Source: Zanthoxylum bungeanum (Eukaryota > Streptophyta > Magnoliopsida > Sapindales > Rutaceae). From it: a DNA stretch of 64,000 nucleotides. Each line of letters opens with the position of its first letter. Position 1 is the stretch's first letter. Location: assembly GCA_019454045.1 (NCBI GenBank), contig SKCR01038125.1:45281-109280 (forward strand), given 5' to 3'. The translations under genes were made by a program, and so were the position numbers. Below the pieces are notes generated by a model that was not told the DNA's origin, made no database searches, and saw nothing but the letters and a program-made list of their open reading frames with translations. Below are positions 1 through 11,000 of the stretch, one piece after another.

Positions 1-935
1 TTGACTTAATCAGGATACCGCCATTCTGGACTGTTGGTTTAAAATATCACAAGATTATATATTATTTTATGGGAGATATCTAAATAGTGAATAGTAGAAG
101 TTAATTCCTTTTACCTTAGCATTTCTTTTTATTACTTTTCAGCAATTTCATTTTATGTCTTTTAAGTTTATATCAGCTTTAGTTATGTGTTGTAACTAAG
201 TTAAATATCTAGGGTTGTGATAAAATCTAATATTACCGATTTAAAAAAAAGGTTAGATTATAGTTTGGATAATTAAAAGAATTATTTGTTGAGTCATAAC
301 CTTAATGCCTTTTTATTAACTGATCACTAATAAAATTGATTAGATAAAACTTAAAATGAACTAGACATAAGGATTTTAAGTTTAAAGACCTTATACTCAA
401 CAACCCACGATCTTCTTTAAGGATAGATAAACCTTTAATAGATTTCCTTACAGGATAGGAATATACCTGTTGGGCAGGGGTAATCAATAATTGGAATTCA
501 ATCTTAATGAATCTAGGTAATTTAATTGACATAGATATATGGTTCAATTTGATTATTCTAGGTATTTGTAAATGACCATCGGAAGAGGCTTTTACATAAT
601 TTAGTGTTCCAGATTAATAATTCAATATTTTACCCAACTATGATATAACTACTTCATCTTTTAATAGATATTAGAAAGATTCACAACCCTAGATCTTTGA
701 GTCTTTTATTTTCCTTAGTATTTTCTTTTGTCTTGTTATCTTTTTATTTATTTAGCAAATCTATAAATCAAATCATTCAAGTAATCAATTCCCTTCTCCC
801 TCAATTAGATATTTGTAAATAAATAGTATCAACAATTAATAACAATAGTAGGAATTAAGTCCTCGTGGGATCGATATTTTTTATACTACTTGAACGATAC
901 ATGCGCTTGTGTTATACGTGTGTGTTTACGCCGGT
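1..935 (+). mobile_element. Partial gypsy-type LTR cut by the window edge
   Basis: This stretch resembles the LTRs of the array at 26,559-31,612 and of element E. It shares, in the same order, a 'gggttgtgat' block near 213, a 'ctgatcactaataaaattgat' type block near 319, a 'gaccatcggaagagg' block near 573, a 'gattcacaacccta' block near 676, and a terminal 'cctcgtgggatcgat' block near 862 followed by an ACGATACATGCGCTTG phrase. The order gives plus orientation. The 5' part lies outside the window and the exact 3' end is not resolved. The small ORFs here are not conserved. Confidence 0.6.
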
Positions 936-940
936 CAATT

Positions 941-1240
941 ACACATGTCGTATGACTTATATCTTCCTGGCCTCATCAAGTCCAGTTGACCGGGGACATC
1001 CCTCACAAACTCGTGTCGAGTCAAGTTGTAGACATGGATTACACATATCGTATGACTTATATCTTCCTGGCATCATCAAGTCCAGTCGACCGGGGACATC
1101 CCTCATTGACTCGTGTCGAGTCAAGTTGTAGACATAGATTACACATGTCGAATGACTTATATCCTGACATTCATCTGGTTCAGTCGATTGGGTACTTCCC
1201 CAATGGCTCTTGTAGAGTCAAATTCATAACTACACATTCG
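941..1240. repeat. 100-bp tandem repeat, about three copies
   Basis: Units start at 941, 1,041 and 1,141, each with ACACATGTCG or a close variant followed by ATGACTTATATC. The first two are nearly identical and carry 'gaccggggacatccctca' and 'cgtgtcgagtcaagttgtagac'; the third is diverged but keeps the 100-bp period. The repeat lies directly upstream of the LTR-like segment at 1,241-1,980 and may belong to it. The reading frames across it are by-products of the repeat. Confidence 0.8.
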
Positions 1241-1980
1241 TTTGGTTCAATTAATAGGCAGCACCAACGCTCATGTATATCTACATCCTATGGTCTCGCC
1301 CCAGGCGAAAAACACGTTAAGTACTCTCCAAGCCAATGACTCATTGACTTAGAGAGTAAGGGACAAACTGTACGGGCCAAATTTGGGCCCAATGGCATAA
1401 CTGTCATTCCACCTTTGGGCCAATTAAGAAACCAAAGCCCCGAAGCAAGCCCACCATTAGATCTAGTTTGAGAAATCAGCTTTGGACCGAGAGGCCATAC
1501 CAGCCCAGAGCCCACCAGCACAAATTTAACAGTTCAGGAAGGTCAACAGATTCATGAGTAATTAGATTGGGAAAACGCCTTCAGTAATGAATTCCATTAA
1601 ATCGGCAGTTACAGTCATAAACCCTGTCATTAACACATCCAACGGGTAGAAGAGAATTAAATGACCCCTCGTAAGGAGGGCCTATAAAAGAGAATAGCCA
1701 AGGCATAAAGGGGGGATGACACAACACTACTCCTTGTCATCAGAGAAATCATAATACACTGCCCTCACGGCAAACAAAAGATGATTGAGGTAACTTCAAG
1801 CCTTATTCTCCGTACAACCGACTTATTCACATTACTAACTTGAGCGTCGGAGTGCCCTCGGCACCCACCACACCGATGGGCAGTATACTCCCGCTCACTC
1901 TACATTTGTCTTGCAGGATCGCTAGTGCCCCCAACCTACAAATTCTGATTGTGGACCTCGAGCGAAAACCAGCATCCACA
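1241..1980 (+). mobile_element. Gypsy-type LTR fragment (solo LTR or remnant)
   Basis: There is a TATA-like CCTATAAAAG at 1,681-1,690. About 160 bp downstream comes a 'cttgagcgtcggagtgcc' phrase near 1,840, typical of plant Ty3/gypsy LTR R/U5 regions. A plausible LTR terminus ending in CA lies at about 1,980. No primer site or coding region follows, so it is called a solo LTR or fragment. The start is uncertain; the LTR may include the tandem repeat at 941. No target duplication was found. Confidence 0.55.
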
Positions 1981-2520
1981 CCAATAAAGTTCTAAAGCAT
2001 AAAATCAAATCTCTAATATGCTCCATATTTCATAAAAATATTCAAAAGATACCAATTGGAAAAAATATATACTTATACTATAAAAAAAATAAAAATTTCC
2101 ATTTGAGGGGTATTAAAACTAATTAAGTTCAAGCTCCCCCTCAATGAGGGAAAATATGCATCATTTCAAGAATAAAACCAATTAAAACATGATTATAAGT
2201 TATCCAATATAATTTAATCATAAAGTATGCACATTTGGACACTTTAACCAACAAAGATGCATATGAGCATATTTTCAAAATAGATTATACATACGGTAAG
2301 GTTTTGAGGTTAGCGCGGAAGCATCCATGTGACTGAAATTTAAAATTTTCTTCCAAAACCACTTTAAAGATCGTGGTTATGTTGTTGTTGATGTAGACAA
2401 TATACTATTTAAATTAATCTATATTAATTTAACATGCATGTAATAAATAATTTTATTTATCAACATTAATTAATTTACTGATAATAAAACATACATTTAT
2501 GTGCTTATTATCTTTTCGAG
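1981..2520. other. AT-rich intergenic stretch with no recognised feature
   Basis: No coding sequence, clear repeat boundary or RNA gene is visible. The right part, from about 2,300, may be the 3' end of the minus-strand LTR that ends at 4,733, because that LTR's inner boundary was not located. Confidence 0.4.
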
Positions 2521-2699
2521 CCTTTTGAATATCCTCATTGATTTTTCCCTTGTTGTAGTGCACCAAGCGTTGCACCTCTAGTTGGCACACTAGCTCTCAT
2601 CTACGAACAAATCGCTCCCACTATTGAGAACAAAAGAAACCCTTTTCTTTTATAGGATGTTGAAGTCTTTAGAAACGAATCGGAACTATTCCGGAGAGA

Positions 2700-3062
2700 A
2701 GAAATCGAAAACACAAAACATATTACTTATATATATATTCTTAATATCAACGTAAACAACAATTGCTTACTGTCTGTGTATATATATATTAGCAGCAAGC
2801 AACAATTACAATATATATATAAAAGCAACGTAAATTTGTAACAGCAATTGCTTGTGTATATATATACCCCAATGCACAACTATTGTCTTTGTGTATATAT
2901 ATTATTCTTACGCAAGCTATTACAACCAAAAACAATTGCTTATAATTCTTGCAAATATATATCAACAACAACGCTTGCTGTGTATATATATTTATCTGCT
3001 TGCATGCAACCTTCAACAACAAAAACTACATTTGTTTATTGCTTATGTTCATATATATATAT
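2700..3062. repeat. Imperfect array of TGTG-TATATATA modules
   Basis: About seven blocks of (TG)TGTATATATAT alternate with CAACAATTGCTT-like spacers at irregular distances of about 40-70 bp, all inside the LTR that ends at 4,733. The reading frames on both strands are products of this repeat. Confidence 0.65.
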
Positions 3063-3084
3063 AGGCAACAACCAATTGACACAT

Positions 3085-3270
3085 TCAACTTCAACAAGAA
3101 GTTTTCCTTCAACTTCAACAAGAAGTACTTCTTGAATAACAAGTCTTTCTACAAGAAGTTTTGCCTCAACTTCAAAATGAAGTTTTGCATCAACTTCAAC
3201 AAGAAATTTTGCATAAACTTCAACAAGAAGTTTTGCATCAACTCCAACAAGAAGTTTTGCCTTTCAAACT
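3085..3270. repeat. 24-bp tandem repeat inside an LTR
   Basis: Units close to CAACTTCAACAAGAAGTTTT plus GCAT repeat about seven times with small length changes. Each unit contains the short palindrome AACTTC...GAAGTT, so single strands could form serial hairpins. The frames read as simple repeats and are not genes. Confidence 0.75.
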
Positions 3271-4733
3271 TGTACAAAAAGTTTTAATTGTATCTCAATA
3301 CAATAATGTCAATCAAATATCCCTCCAAATCAAATTTGGTCTCTTAAAGATTCTTTCCAAAATAAAATTAAGATACTTAATCAAATTAGGAATCCTAATT
3401 AAATAAAGACTTCCATATTTAATCTTAAATATGACTCTAATTAATTTGGGTGCTAGCCCACTAAATTAAAGCCCAATAGATTAAATATTATTTTGGCATA
3501 ATAATTAATTAACTATTAATTAATTAATTCAACTTACTTAATTTTAAAATTATATTTAATTTATTTAATATCAAATATCAAATATTTAATTAAACAATTA
3601 AATCTTATTTTATATTTCGAATTTATTAATCAAATTAATATTTCCGAAATATCTCGAATATCCTAATCCAATTAGGAAATGCCAAAATGATCATTTATTA
3701 ACTTTTAATAAACATCCTCGAATTTGTAACATAGACGAGAACTATATTGTGCGACCGTCCTAGGTTCATTATCGAGTAGCAGTGGAATAATATTAACTCT
3801 TTAATATTTCATCTCTATGATATTCCACAGACCATAGGTAATCGCCTAGCAGCAAGCCATGGCCCCTAGTCGATGAATGAAGTGGGAAAACATATGAACC
3901 TGTTAGAATACACTTCGAACATGTCATCTCATTCCTTTCGATATTTATGTTTCTTATCGAGTCTGGATCATGGTAAGGTCAAATCCTTATACTCGACATA
4001 TCTTTAAACTTTATCTTGTGGATCTGATATCTCTAAGATATCGACTGCTTTGGCCAAAGACTTATATCCACAACTTTGAGTTTCCTTGAAACATCTCTTT
4101 TATTATCAAAGCTATCGGATCCCATCTTGAAGCATTCGTGACTTCGTACGTCAATCGCTCAAGGCCATCTAGCATTTATTCAAAGGACGTGGATAGTCGA
4201 ATGAGGATATACTAGTGAACCAAGAGTATTATCGCACAAGTCATCGTATAATCTCAGCTCAGAGGATATAATGACACTAATGTATTATTACGAAGATCAA
4301 TGACCTTAAATAATATTACCATGTGATCTTACGCTTCTGTGGTCGTGTTCAATATTTCATTCTACTAATGAAACATCTATTGTCTATGTCCTTATGATAT
4401 GAGACTCATCATCCATTCTATTAACATCATATGTCAATCTAGACGACACACAACAATATTGGTCAAGTGATATATTATTGTCCTGTATACAATCATATTT
4501 TACCAAGAACTTAATTTGAGACATATACAAATATCGTTGACTCTCATAATCGCAAACGTCTTTTGGATTAACGATATTCATCTGACATAATGTCTCAGGA
4601 CATACACATAAAATATGGATGTAGTAATGTGTAGTTAACAAATGCCTTTTATTAATAAATAATAAACTATATTACAAATATTATGCCTTAAACCATTACA
4701 TCCATAACTGGTTTTAGGGCATATACTCTAACA

Positions 4734-4989
4734 CATACAACATATCATTTACATATACGATATACGATATACCAATATAAAATATTATGCAAAATGACAT
4801 AAGCATCATAAATTAATTAACACCCTTCAATAAGTACAAACATCTAAATAGATATGGGGATACTCAAATTTTCTTAAGTCATGTGTAAAACATCATATAT
4901 GTATGGCTAAAATAATATCATCAAAATCATACTCAATACACATACATATTATCATATTTGCATATATAAGGCAAAATAAGCAAATACTA
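4734..4989. other. AT-rich spacer with no recognised feature
   Basis: This lies between the copia-type LTR end at 4,733 and the recognisable end of the broken gag of element C. It could be decayed coding DNA of C, but no motif supports that. Confidence 0.3.
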
Positions 4990-5725
4990 TAAAGTTGTCA
5001 TTTTTATCATTTTACCACACAAGTAAGTGACCCAAACACCAATTCTTATTCTTGGACAAATACTCAAAAAAAAAAAAAACTATCTTTGGTAGCTTAATAT
5101 TTTTGGGTTTATTTTGGCTCTTTTTGGAACCCACACTTTCTTAACATTAGACATATTTCTCAAAGAGCATACAAAACTCTAATGACCTAAATATAAACAA
5201 TAATTATATTTAATACAATGATCATTGCATCAATTAGCCTTCGCAAATTGATTTTTGAAAATCTCATGTTTTCTAAAAAGTAAAATATTTTTCTCATCTG
5301 ACAATTTAACAACCATGTCATTTAGCTAAATATTTTTTCTCAAGAACATCTATCTTATTAAACATATCATCAATATTATACACATGTAGCTAGATAGCAC
5401 ATCAATGTGGGAAGTGTCATCATGTATAGTTATATGAGCATTATCATATAACTTAATTTTCAAATTTAATGCTTCAATTTCTTTTTTAGATGATCATTCT
5501 GAGTTTCTAAATGATCATTTTCCATTTTAAGAGACTCCACTTACTTGTTAAGATCATCAAGTTCATTTTGCATGTAAGTGAGAAATTTTTAGATGCGAGC
5601 TTTTTCATATCAAAATGTAATTCTAAGAATACATCATGTAACTCATCAAATGTAAAGTTTTGAGTTACCGTACTTTCCACATCAGATTAATTTTCTCCAA
5701 GAACCATGAATACACGATTTGTCTT
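4990..5725 (-). pseudogene. Element C: 3' half of a decayed copia gag
   Basis: Minus-strand translation gives broken but recognisable plant copia gag. Reading from 5,725 downwards it contains NRVFMVLGEN, then NFTFDELHDVFLEL, a coiled-coil-like Leu/Lys/Glu stretch, and NVKKVWVPKRAKINPK near 5,100, a phrase often seen near the gag-protease junction of such elements. Several stops and frameshifts interrupt it. Its 5' half is at 25,679-26,270, because element B inserted into this gene. No protease, integrase or reverse transcriptase of C is visible downstream. Family membership rests on phrase recognition only. Confidence 0.6.
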
Positions 5726-5802
5726 TGTTGGGTTTTCTAGGTCAAACCAAGATTAATTAAGTAATGAAATGTGAGAATACAACAAAGTAAAGTAGCGGAA
5801 AA
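5726..5802 (-). mobile_element. Element B 3' LTR, outer 77 bp, split off by element A
   Basis: This segment begins TGTTGGGTTTTCTAG and matches the inner end of the intact B LTR at 23,716-23,790 with few changes. It stops at 'gcggaaaa', and the B LTR resumes at 15,875 with 'gaaaatactcac'. The preceding 5 bases (gtctt, 5,721-5,725) approximately match ggctt just outside the other B LTR (25,679-25,683), giving a slightly mutated target duplication for B. Confidence 0.85.
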
Positions 5803-6132
5803 TATTGGACAGTTATGACCCATATCGTCACTATTTGTAAAAGACATTGTGTTTTTGTACAAATTAATTATGTAGCAAAGGAAATTGTCTTTTATCATTT
5901 CGTAATTAGATTACTTAAATGTGTGAATGATGAAAGTCCTTATGATTAGTTCCGGATTGAGATGATATGAGACAGTATCAATCCACGACGGTTTAATCAT
6001 TAAATATCCCTAGTCGTAGTATTATCGAGATTGGACATCGATAATGCGGAATAGACTAGTATCGCACTTGTGCGTGTTATGGAAGCGTAACACCATAGTT
6101 CTCATATATTTAAGTATTGGATACTTATGCAT
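5803..6132 (+). mobile_element. Inverted LTR-start fragment at the edge of element A
   Basis: These 330 bp are the reverse complement of the end of the A LTR at about 7,750-8,078. They start TATTGGACAG (LTR start TGTTGGACAG with G to A) and run to 'gatacttatgca', where the sequence switches to the opposite-orientation LTR starting at 6,133. The left side abuts gaaaa (5,798-5,802), which is repeated at 15,875-15,879. Element A is therefore bounded by a 5-bp target duplication but has an internal inversion or template switch at its left edge. Confidence 0.8.
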
Positions 6133-8078
6133 TGTTGGTTTCTAAGGTGGTCCCAAGATCAATATAAGCAATGAAAAGAATGAATACTCACAAGAAGTAT
6201 GGCGGAATCATACTTACAAAGATCGGCTTTTGGATGCGAAGATCAACAATATTTTCTCCTTGCTTGATGTATTCGGCCAAGGCTTGATTTTGTTGAAGAA
6301 GATGAACAAGCTCCAAGCTTCCAAAGGATTCCAAGCTCTAAGTTCGGTTTCCCTATCACCTTGTATTGATCATTGAATGTGCTAGCAAGTAAGGAAGACA
6401 AACAATTCTTCTTCCTTCTCCAAGAGGCTCACGGTTTTGGTCTATAAGGGAGAGAAAGAGTTTTTTAATTCTTTTGTTATTTGTTTTCCAAAAACATTAT
6501 TAAAAATCTATTACCAAAATTTGGTATAACCTTCCCAAAAAGTCAACCAAAATTTTGGCTCCAAAATTACATTAAATGCCCACACCAACCAACATCATGA
6601 ATAGTGACTACATGTCACTCACCAAAAAGGTGACTTGACATATATCATTAAAGTGACAAGTGACGTGACTCGCGATGTGACTTGTGGCCGCACTTGATTC
6701 AAAATCGGAGTGGCGTCGCAAACACATTCTGGGCTCGGGTTCGTTAATTCCGAATTAATGAATTTTTCCATTGCGACGTAATTAAATCAAATTCAATTAA
6801 ATAATTATGCCTAGCAAAATTACTATTCACGTCGCTAGCGAATTAATTCTAAATTAACTCGTTAGCCCGAATTAAAATCTAACTTTAATTCCGCGTCGAA
6901 ATCTAATTTCGTATAATATATCGAATATATTATTTTATCGATTAATTCCAAATTAATCGTTCTCTCTCTTCAAATAATACTTTATCCCAGATAAAATCTC
7001 TCTGCTATTAATCCCAGATTAATAAAGTTCGAATCATACGTCATTGGTGAATCTTCGGGAAGCGACCCAAGAGATCCATGGATATGTTGGTAGTAAATTC
7101 GGTCGTCGGACTATCCGAACACGTACGTACCTCGTACTGTATTCTTACCGATTTACAAGACAAGGTTGGCTTCTAGGAAAGCGTCATGCCTACCAAATTC
7201 TCCAGAAATATTCTTAATAGAATATATAATCTATGTCAGGCGTAGTATACGTAGTATTGCGTATAGCGATCCAGTATCAGATGTCACATGCAAGGCCTGG
7301 GGCTGGAATAGTGTCTGCCCCGTACGAAGCATATATCAGATCACTAGCAACTAGTCTCTTTATAATCGGATAATATGACTAATCATGACCTAGTCATATT
7401 ATCCCGATGGTTGCAACCGTTTAGAGAACCAGTTCTATATCCCCGCGTGACCATCATCTCCATATGACTGAAGTGATACTTCCGTCTTGACATCACACCC
7501 TATACACTACGATTCTCAATAAACCCAGAAGAGGCGTACGCAGAACCTGTTAAAGTCCTGGACGACCAAAACCAAAGCGTATTGATTGTCGCAAGTACTA
7601 GCGATGCAAGTCTCAGGTTAAGACCAAATACACCTACCATGATGCGGACTCCCATAGACACATAGTCATACTACCAATGAGATTCTGAGGGGTCTATCCA
7701 GAGTGAAGTTGTTTCCGTACCATCGGTAAACACAACCTCCTACCACACTTGCATAAGTATCTAATACTTAAATATATGAGAACTATGATGTTACGCTTCC
7801 ATAACACGCACAAGTACGATACTAGTCTATTCTGCATTATCGATGTCCGGTCTCGATAATACTACGACTATGGATATTTAATAATTAAACCGTCGTGGAT
7901 CGATACTGTCTCATATCATCTCAATCTGGAACTAATCATAAAGACTTTCATCATTCACACATTTAAGTAATCTAATTACGAAATGATAAAAGGCAATTTC
8001 CTTTGCTACATAATTAATTTGTACAAAAACACAATGTCTTTTATAAATAGTGACGCTATGGGTCATAACTGTCCAACA
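6133..8078 (-). mobile_element. Element A 3' LTR (copia, 1.95 kb)
   Basis: The segment runs from TGTTGGTTTC at 6,133 to ...GTCCAACA at 8,078, that is TG...CA on the element strand. It is very similar to 14,229-15,842 and more distantly to the B LTRs. The polypurine tract lies directly outside at 8,079. The length is large for a copia LTR. It contains an array of short palindromes at 6,742-7,023. The ORF-like stretches in it recur as shadows in every LTR copy and are not taken as genes. Confidence 0.9.
6742..7023. repeat. Array of seven short palindromes in the A 3' LTR
   Basis: Near-perfect inverted repeats with tiny loops follow one another: TTAATTccgAATTAA (6,744-6,758), a CGAATTAATT/AAATTAACTCG pair (6,839-6,861), GAAATctaATTTC (6,898-6,910), AATATATcgAATATATT (6,915-6,931), GATTAATTccaAATTAATC (6,940-6,958), TTTATCccaGATAAA (6,981-6,995) and ATTAATCccaGATTAAT (7,007-7,023). 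The same series is present in the other A LTR and in both B LTRs. Confidence 0.8.
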
Positions 8079-8091
8079 ATCTCCCACTTGG
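8079..8091 (-). other. Polypurine tract of element A
   Basis: On the minus strand CCAAGTGGGAGAT directly precedes the 3' LTR start at 8,078. This is the expected plus-strand primer site of a copia element, and it is duplicated at the same place in element B (17,746). Confidence 0.85.
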
Positions 8092-8092
8092 C

Positions 8093-11000
8093 CTATAGCC
8101 AGTCACTCAAGCATCTAGCACCTGAACTATGTACATGTCGCTCAAACTTTTGCTGAGGAATAGCTTTTGTCAGCGGATCTGCAATGTTGTCATCTGATGC
8201 GACTTTCTCGATCTTCATATCGCCACGATGTATGATCTCACGAATCAGATGGAAACGTCGAAGAACATGCTTGGATCGTTGATGAGACCGCGGTTCCTTA
8301 GCCTGCGTTATAGCCCCGTTATTGTCACAATACAATGGAACATGCTCAGCTGCTAACGGAACTACTCCTAATCCAATAAGGAATTTTCGGATCCAAACTG
8401 CCTCCTTTGCTGCTTCAGCTGCAGCGATATACTCTGCTTCTGTTGTTGAATCGGCAACAGTCTCTTGCTTGGAAGATTTCCAGCTCATTGCTCCGTTATT
8501 CAAACAAAACACGTAACCAGATTGCGACTTACAATCGTCTTTATCGGTTTGGAAACTTGCATCGGTATACCCAATTACCTCAAGTTCTCCATCTCCATAG
8601 ATTAAGAAAGCATCCTTAGTTCGTCTAAGATATTTAAGGATATTCTTAACCGCTATCCAGTGACCTTCACCTGGATCGGCCTGATAGCGACTACACATGC
8701 TCAAAGCATAGGAGACATCAGGTCGCGTACATATCATGGCATACATGATCGATCCGACTGCCGAGGCGAACAACATCCGACTCATGTTGTCTCTCTCATC
8801 TTGAGTTTTAGGACACATGTCCTTAGATAGAGTGACGCCATGTGACACTGGCAACAGTCCCCTCTTGGACTGATCCATGTTGAATCTCTTCAACACTTTA
8901 TCAATGTACGTGCTCTGGGAGAGTCCAAGCAGCTTTCTAGATCTATCCCGGTAGATCTTTATTCCCAGAATAAAGGCTGCTTCTCCTAAATCTTTCATGG
9001 AGAATTTTAATGAAAGCCAAGCTTTCACCGATGTTAACATGGGAATGTCATTGCCCATAAGCAATACATCGTCAACATAAAGGACAATGAAAGTCAGTGC
9101 ACTCCCACTAACCTTCTTGTATACACAAGGATCATCTTCATTTTGAACGAAATCATATTCTTTTATGATCTCATCAAAATGTTGGTTCCAAGAACGCGAC
9201 GCTTGCTTCAGTCCATAAATGGACCGATTTAACTTGCAAACCTTGTTTGCATGTTTAGGCACGACAAAACCGTCAGGCTGTTGCATATAAACATCCTCAA
9301 ACAGGTTTTCGTTAAGGAAAGTGGTTTTGACGTCCATCTGCCATATCTCGTAATCGAAATATGCAGCAATAGCAAGCATTATCCGAATGGATTTAATCAT
9401 TGCAACGGGTGAGAAAGTTTCATCGTAATCGACACCATGTCGTTGACGATACCCATTCGCTACAAGCCTAGCTTTGTACATTTGTATGTTGCCATCCATG
9501 TCGGTCTTCCTTTTGAAGATCCATTTGCAACCAATAGACTTTACTCCTTCTGGTGCATCAACTAGTGTCCAAACTTGGTTGGTATACATGGAATCCATTT
9601 CGAACTTCATGGCATCTTGCCATAAAGCGGAATCGATATCTTGTATCGCTTCCTCATACGTAGTCGGCTCGTCTTCCTCAATGAGATTGATATCTACATG
9701 AGGTGAGATTAGAAATCCATACCTCTCAGATTGTTTTCTGACTCTCTCCGACCTATGCGGTCCTTCTGTATTCGAAGATTGTGGTTCAGTCTCATCCCTG
9801 ATGGACTGTTCATGTTCCGTTAAGGATTCTATGCCAGGAACAGTATCACTCCGATTTTCATCGAGTTCTACTTTCCTCCAACTTATCACTGCATTTAGGA
9901 ATTCCTTCTCAAGGAAAACCGCATGTAGAGCAACAAATACTTTATTCTCTTGTGGGTGATAGAAGTAATATACTTTGGTTTCCCTAGGATATTCTATAAA
10001 TAGGCATTTATCCGATTTGGGTTCAAGTTTGGTACCTTCCAAACATTTGACGTATGCCCAGCAACCCCAAATCTTCAGGAATGAGAAACCCGGTTTGTTT
10101 CCTGTCCATATCTCATATGGTGTCTGTTGAACAGACTTTGACGGAACGTTATTCAAAATAAGTATTGCACTGTTTAATGCATATCCCCAGAAGGAAATAG
10201 GTAGCTCAGTGCGACTCATCATAGACCTTACCATGTCTAACAAGGTTCGATTTCTCTGTTCGGACACACCGTTTAATTACGGTGTCCCGGGAGGAGTCCA
10301 CTGTGAAAGAATACCATATTCTTTCAAGTAGTCAAGAAACTCATTGCTCAAGTATTTGCCACCACGGTCCGATCGTAATGTCTTAATACTTTTACCGGTC
10401 TGTTTTTCAACTTCGTGTCGAAACTCTTTGAATTTCTCAAAAGTTTTCGACTTGTGTCTCATAAGATACACATAACCATAACGCGATGCATCATCCGTAA
10501 AGGTTACGAAGTATTCATATCCACCTCTAGCCTGGCTAGACATGGGCCCACAAACGTCACTATGAACAAGGGCTAACAGTTCGGTGGCACGTACACATTT
10601 ACCGCTAAAAGGTGATTTAGGCATTTTGCCTAATAAGCAAGATTCGCAGACGTCATATGAATTTGGATCAAATCCGTCCAAGTACCCACTCTTCGAAAGT
10701 GTGGATATGCGAGTCTTGTTTATGTGTCCCAGACGACAATGCCACATATAAGTTTCATCTTTATGACTTACTTTAAGCCTTTTGTTTGTTACATTTTGAG
10801 ATTGGTTTATATTCAAAATATAAAGACCATTATTTACAACAGCAGTGCAAATTTCTATATCATTTTTATACATAAAACACCCAGTGTTTTTAAATACAAA
10901 ATTGTACCCACATTGGGCTAACACAGATACAGAAATAATATTCCTAGTCAAACTAGGTACATAATAACAGTCTGTAAGTTCAAGTACATGCCCCGAGGGC

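Larger units (their letters stand above)
2521..4733 (-). mobile_element. Copia-type LTR, minus strand, probably solo
   Basis: On the minus strand a typical LTR start, TGTTAGAGTATATGCCC, begins at 4,733, and a TATA-like CCTATAAAAG lies at about 2,656-2,647. This fits a minus-strand LTR of roughly 2.2-2.4 kb. No primer site, polypurine tract or coding region flanks it, so a solo LTR is likely. The left boundary and target duplication could not be fixed; 2,521 is approximate. The interior holds unusual microsatellite-like arrays, listed separately. Confidence 0.6.

Noticed and set aside
7166..7354. Plus-strand ORF repeated at 16,844-17,032 with a similar peptide
   Set aside because: It lies in the LTRs of A and B and recurs only because the LTRs are repeated. 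It runs against the element orientation and has no known motif.
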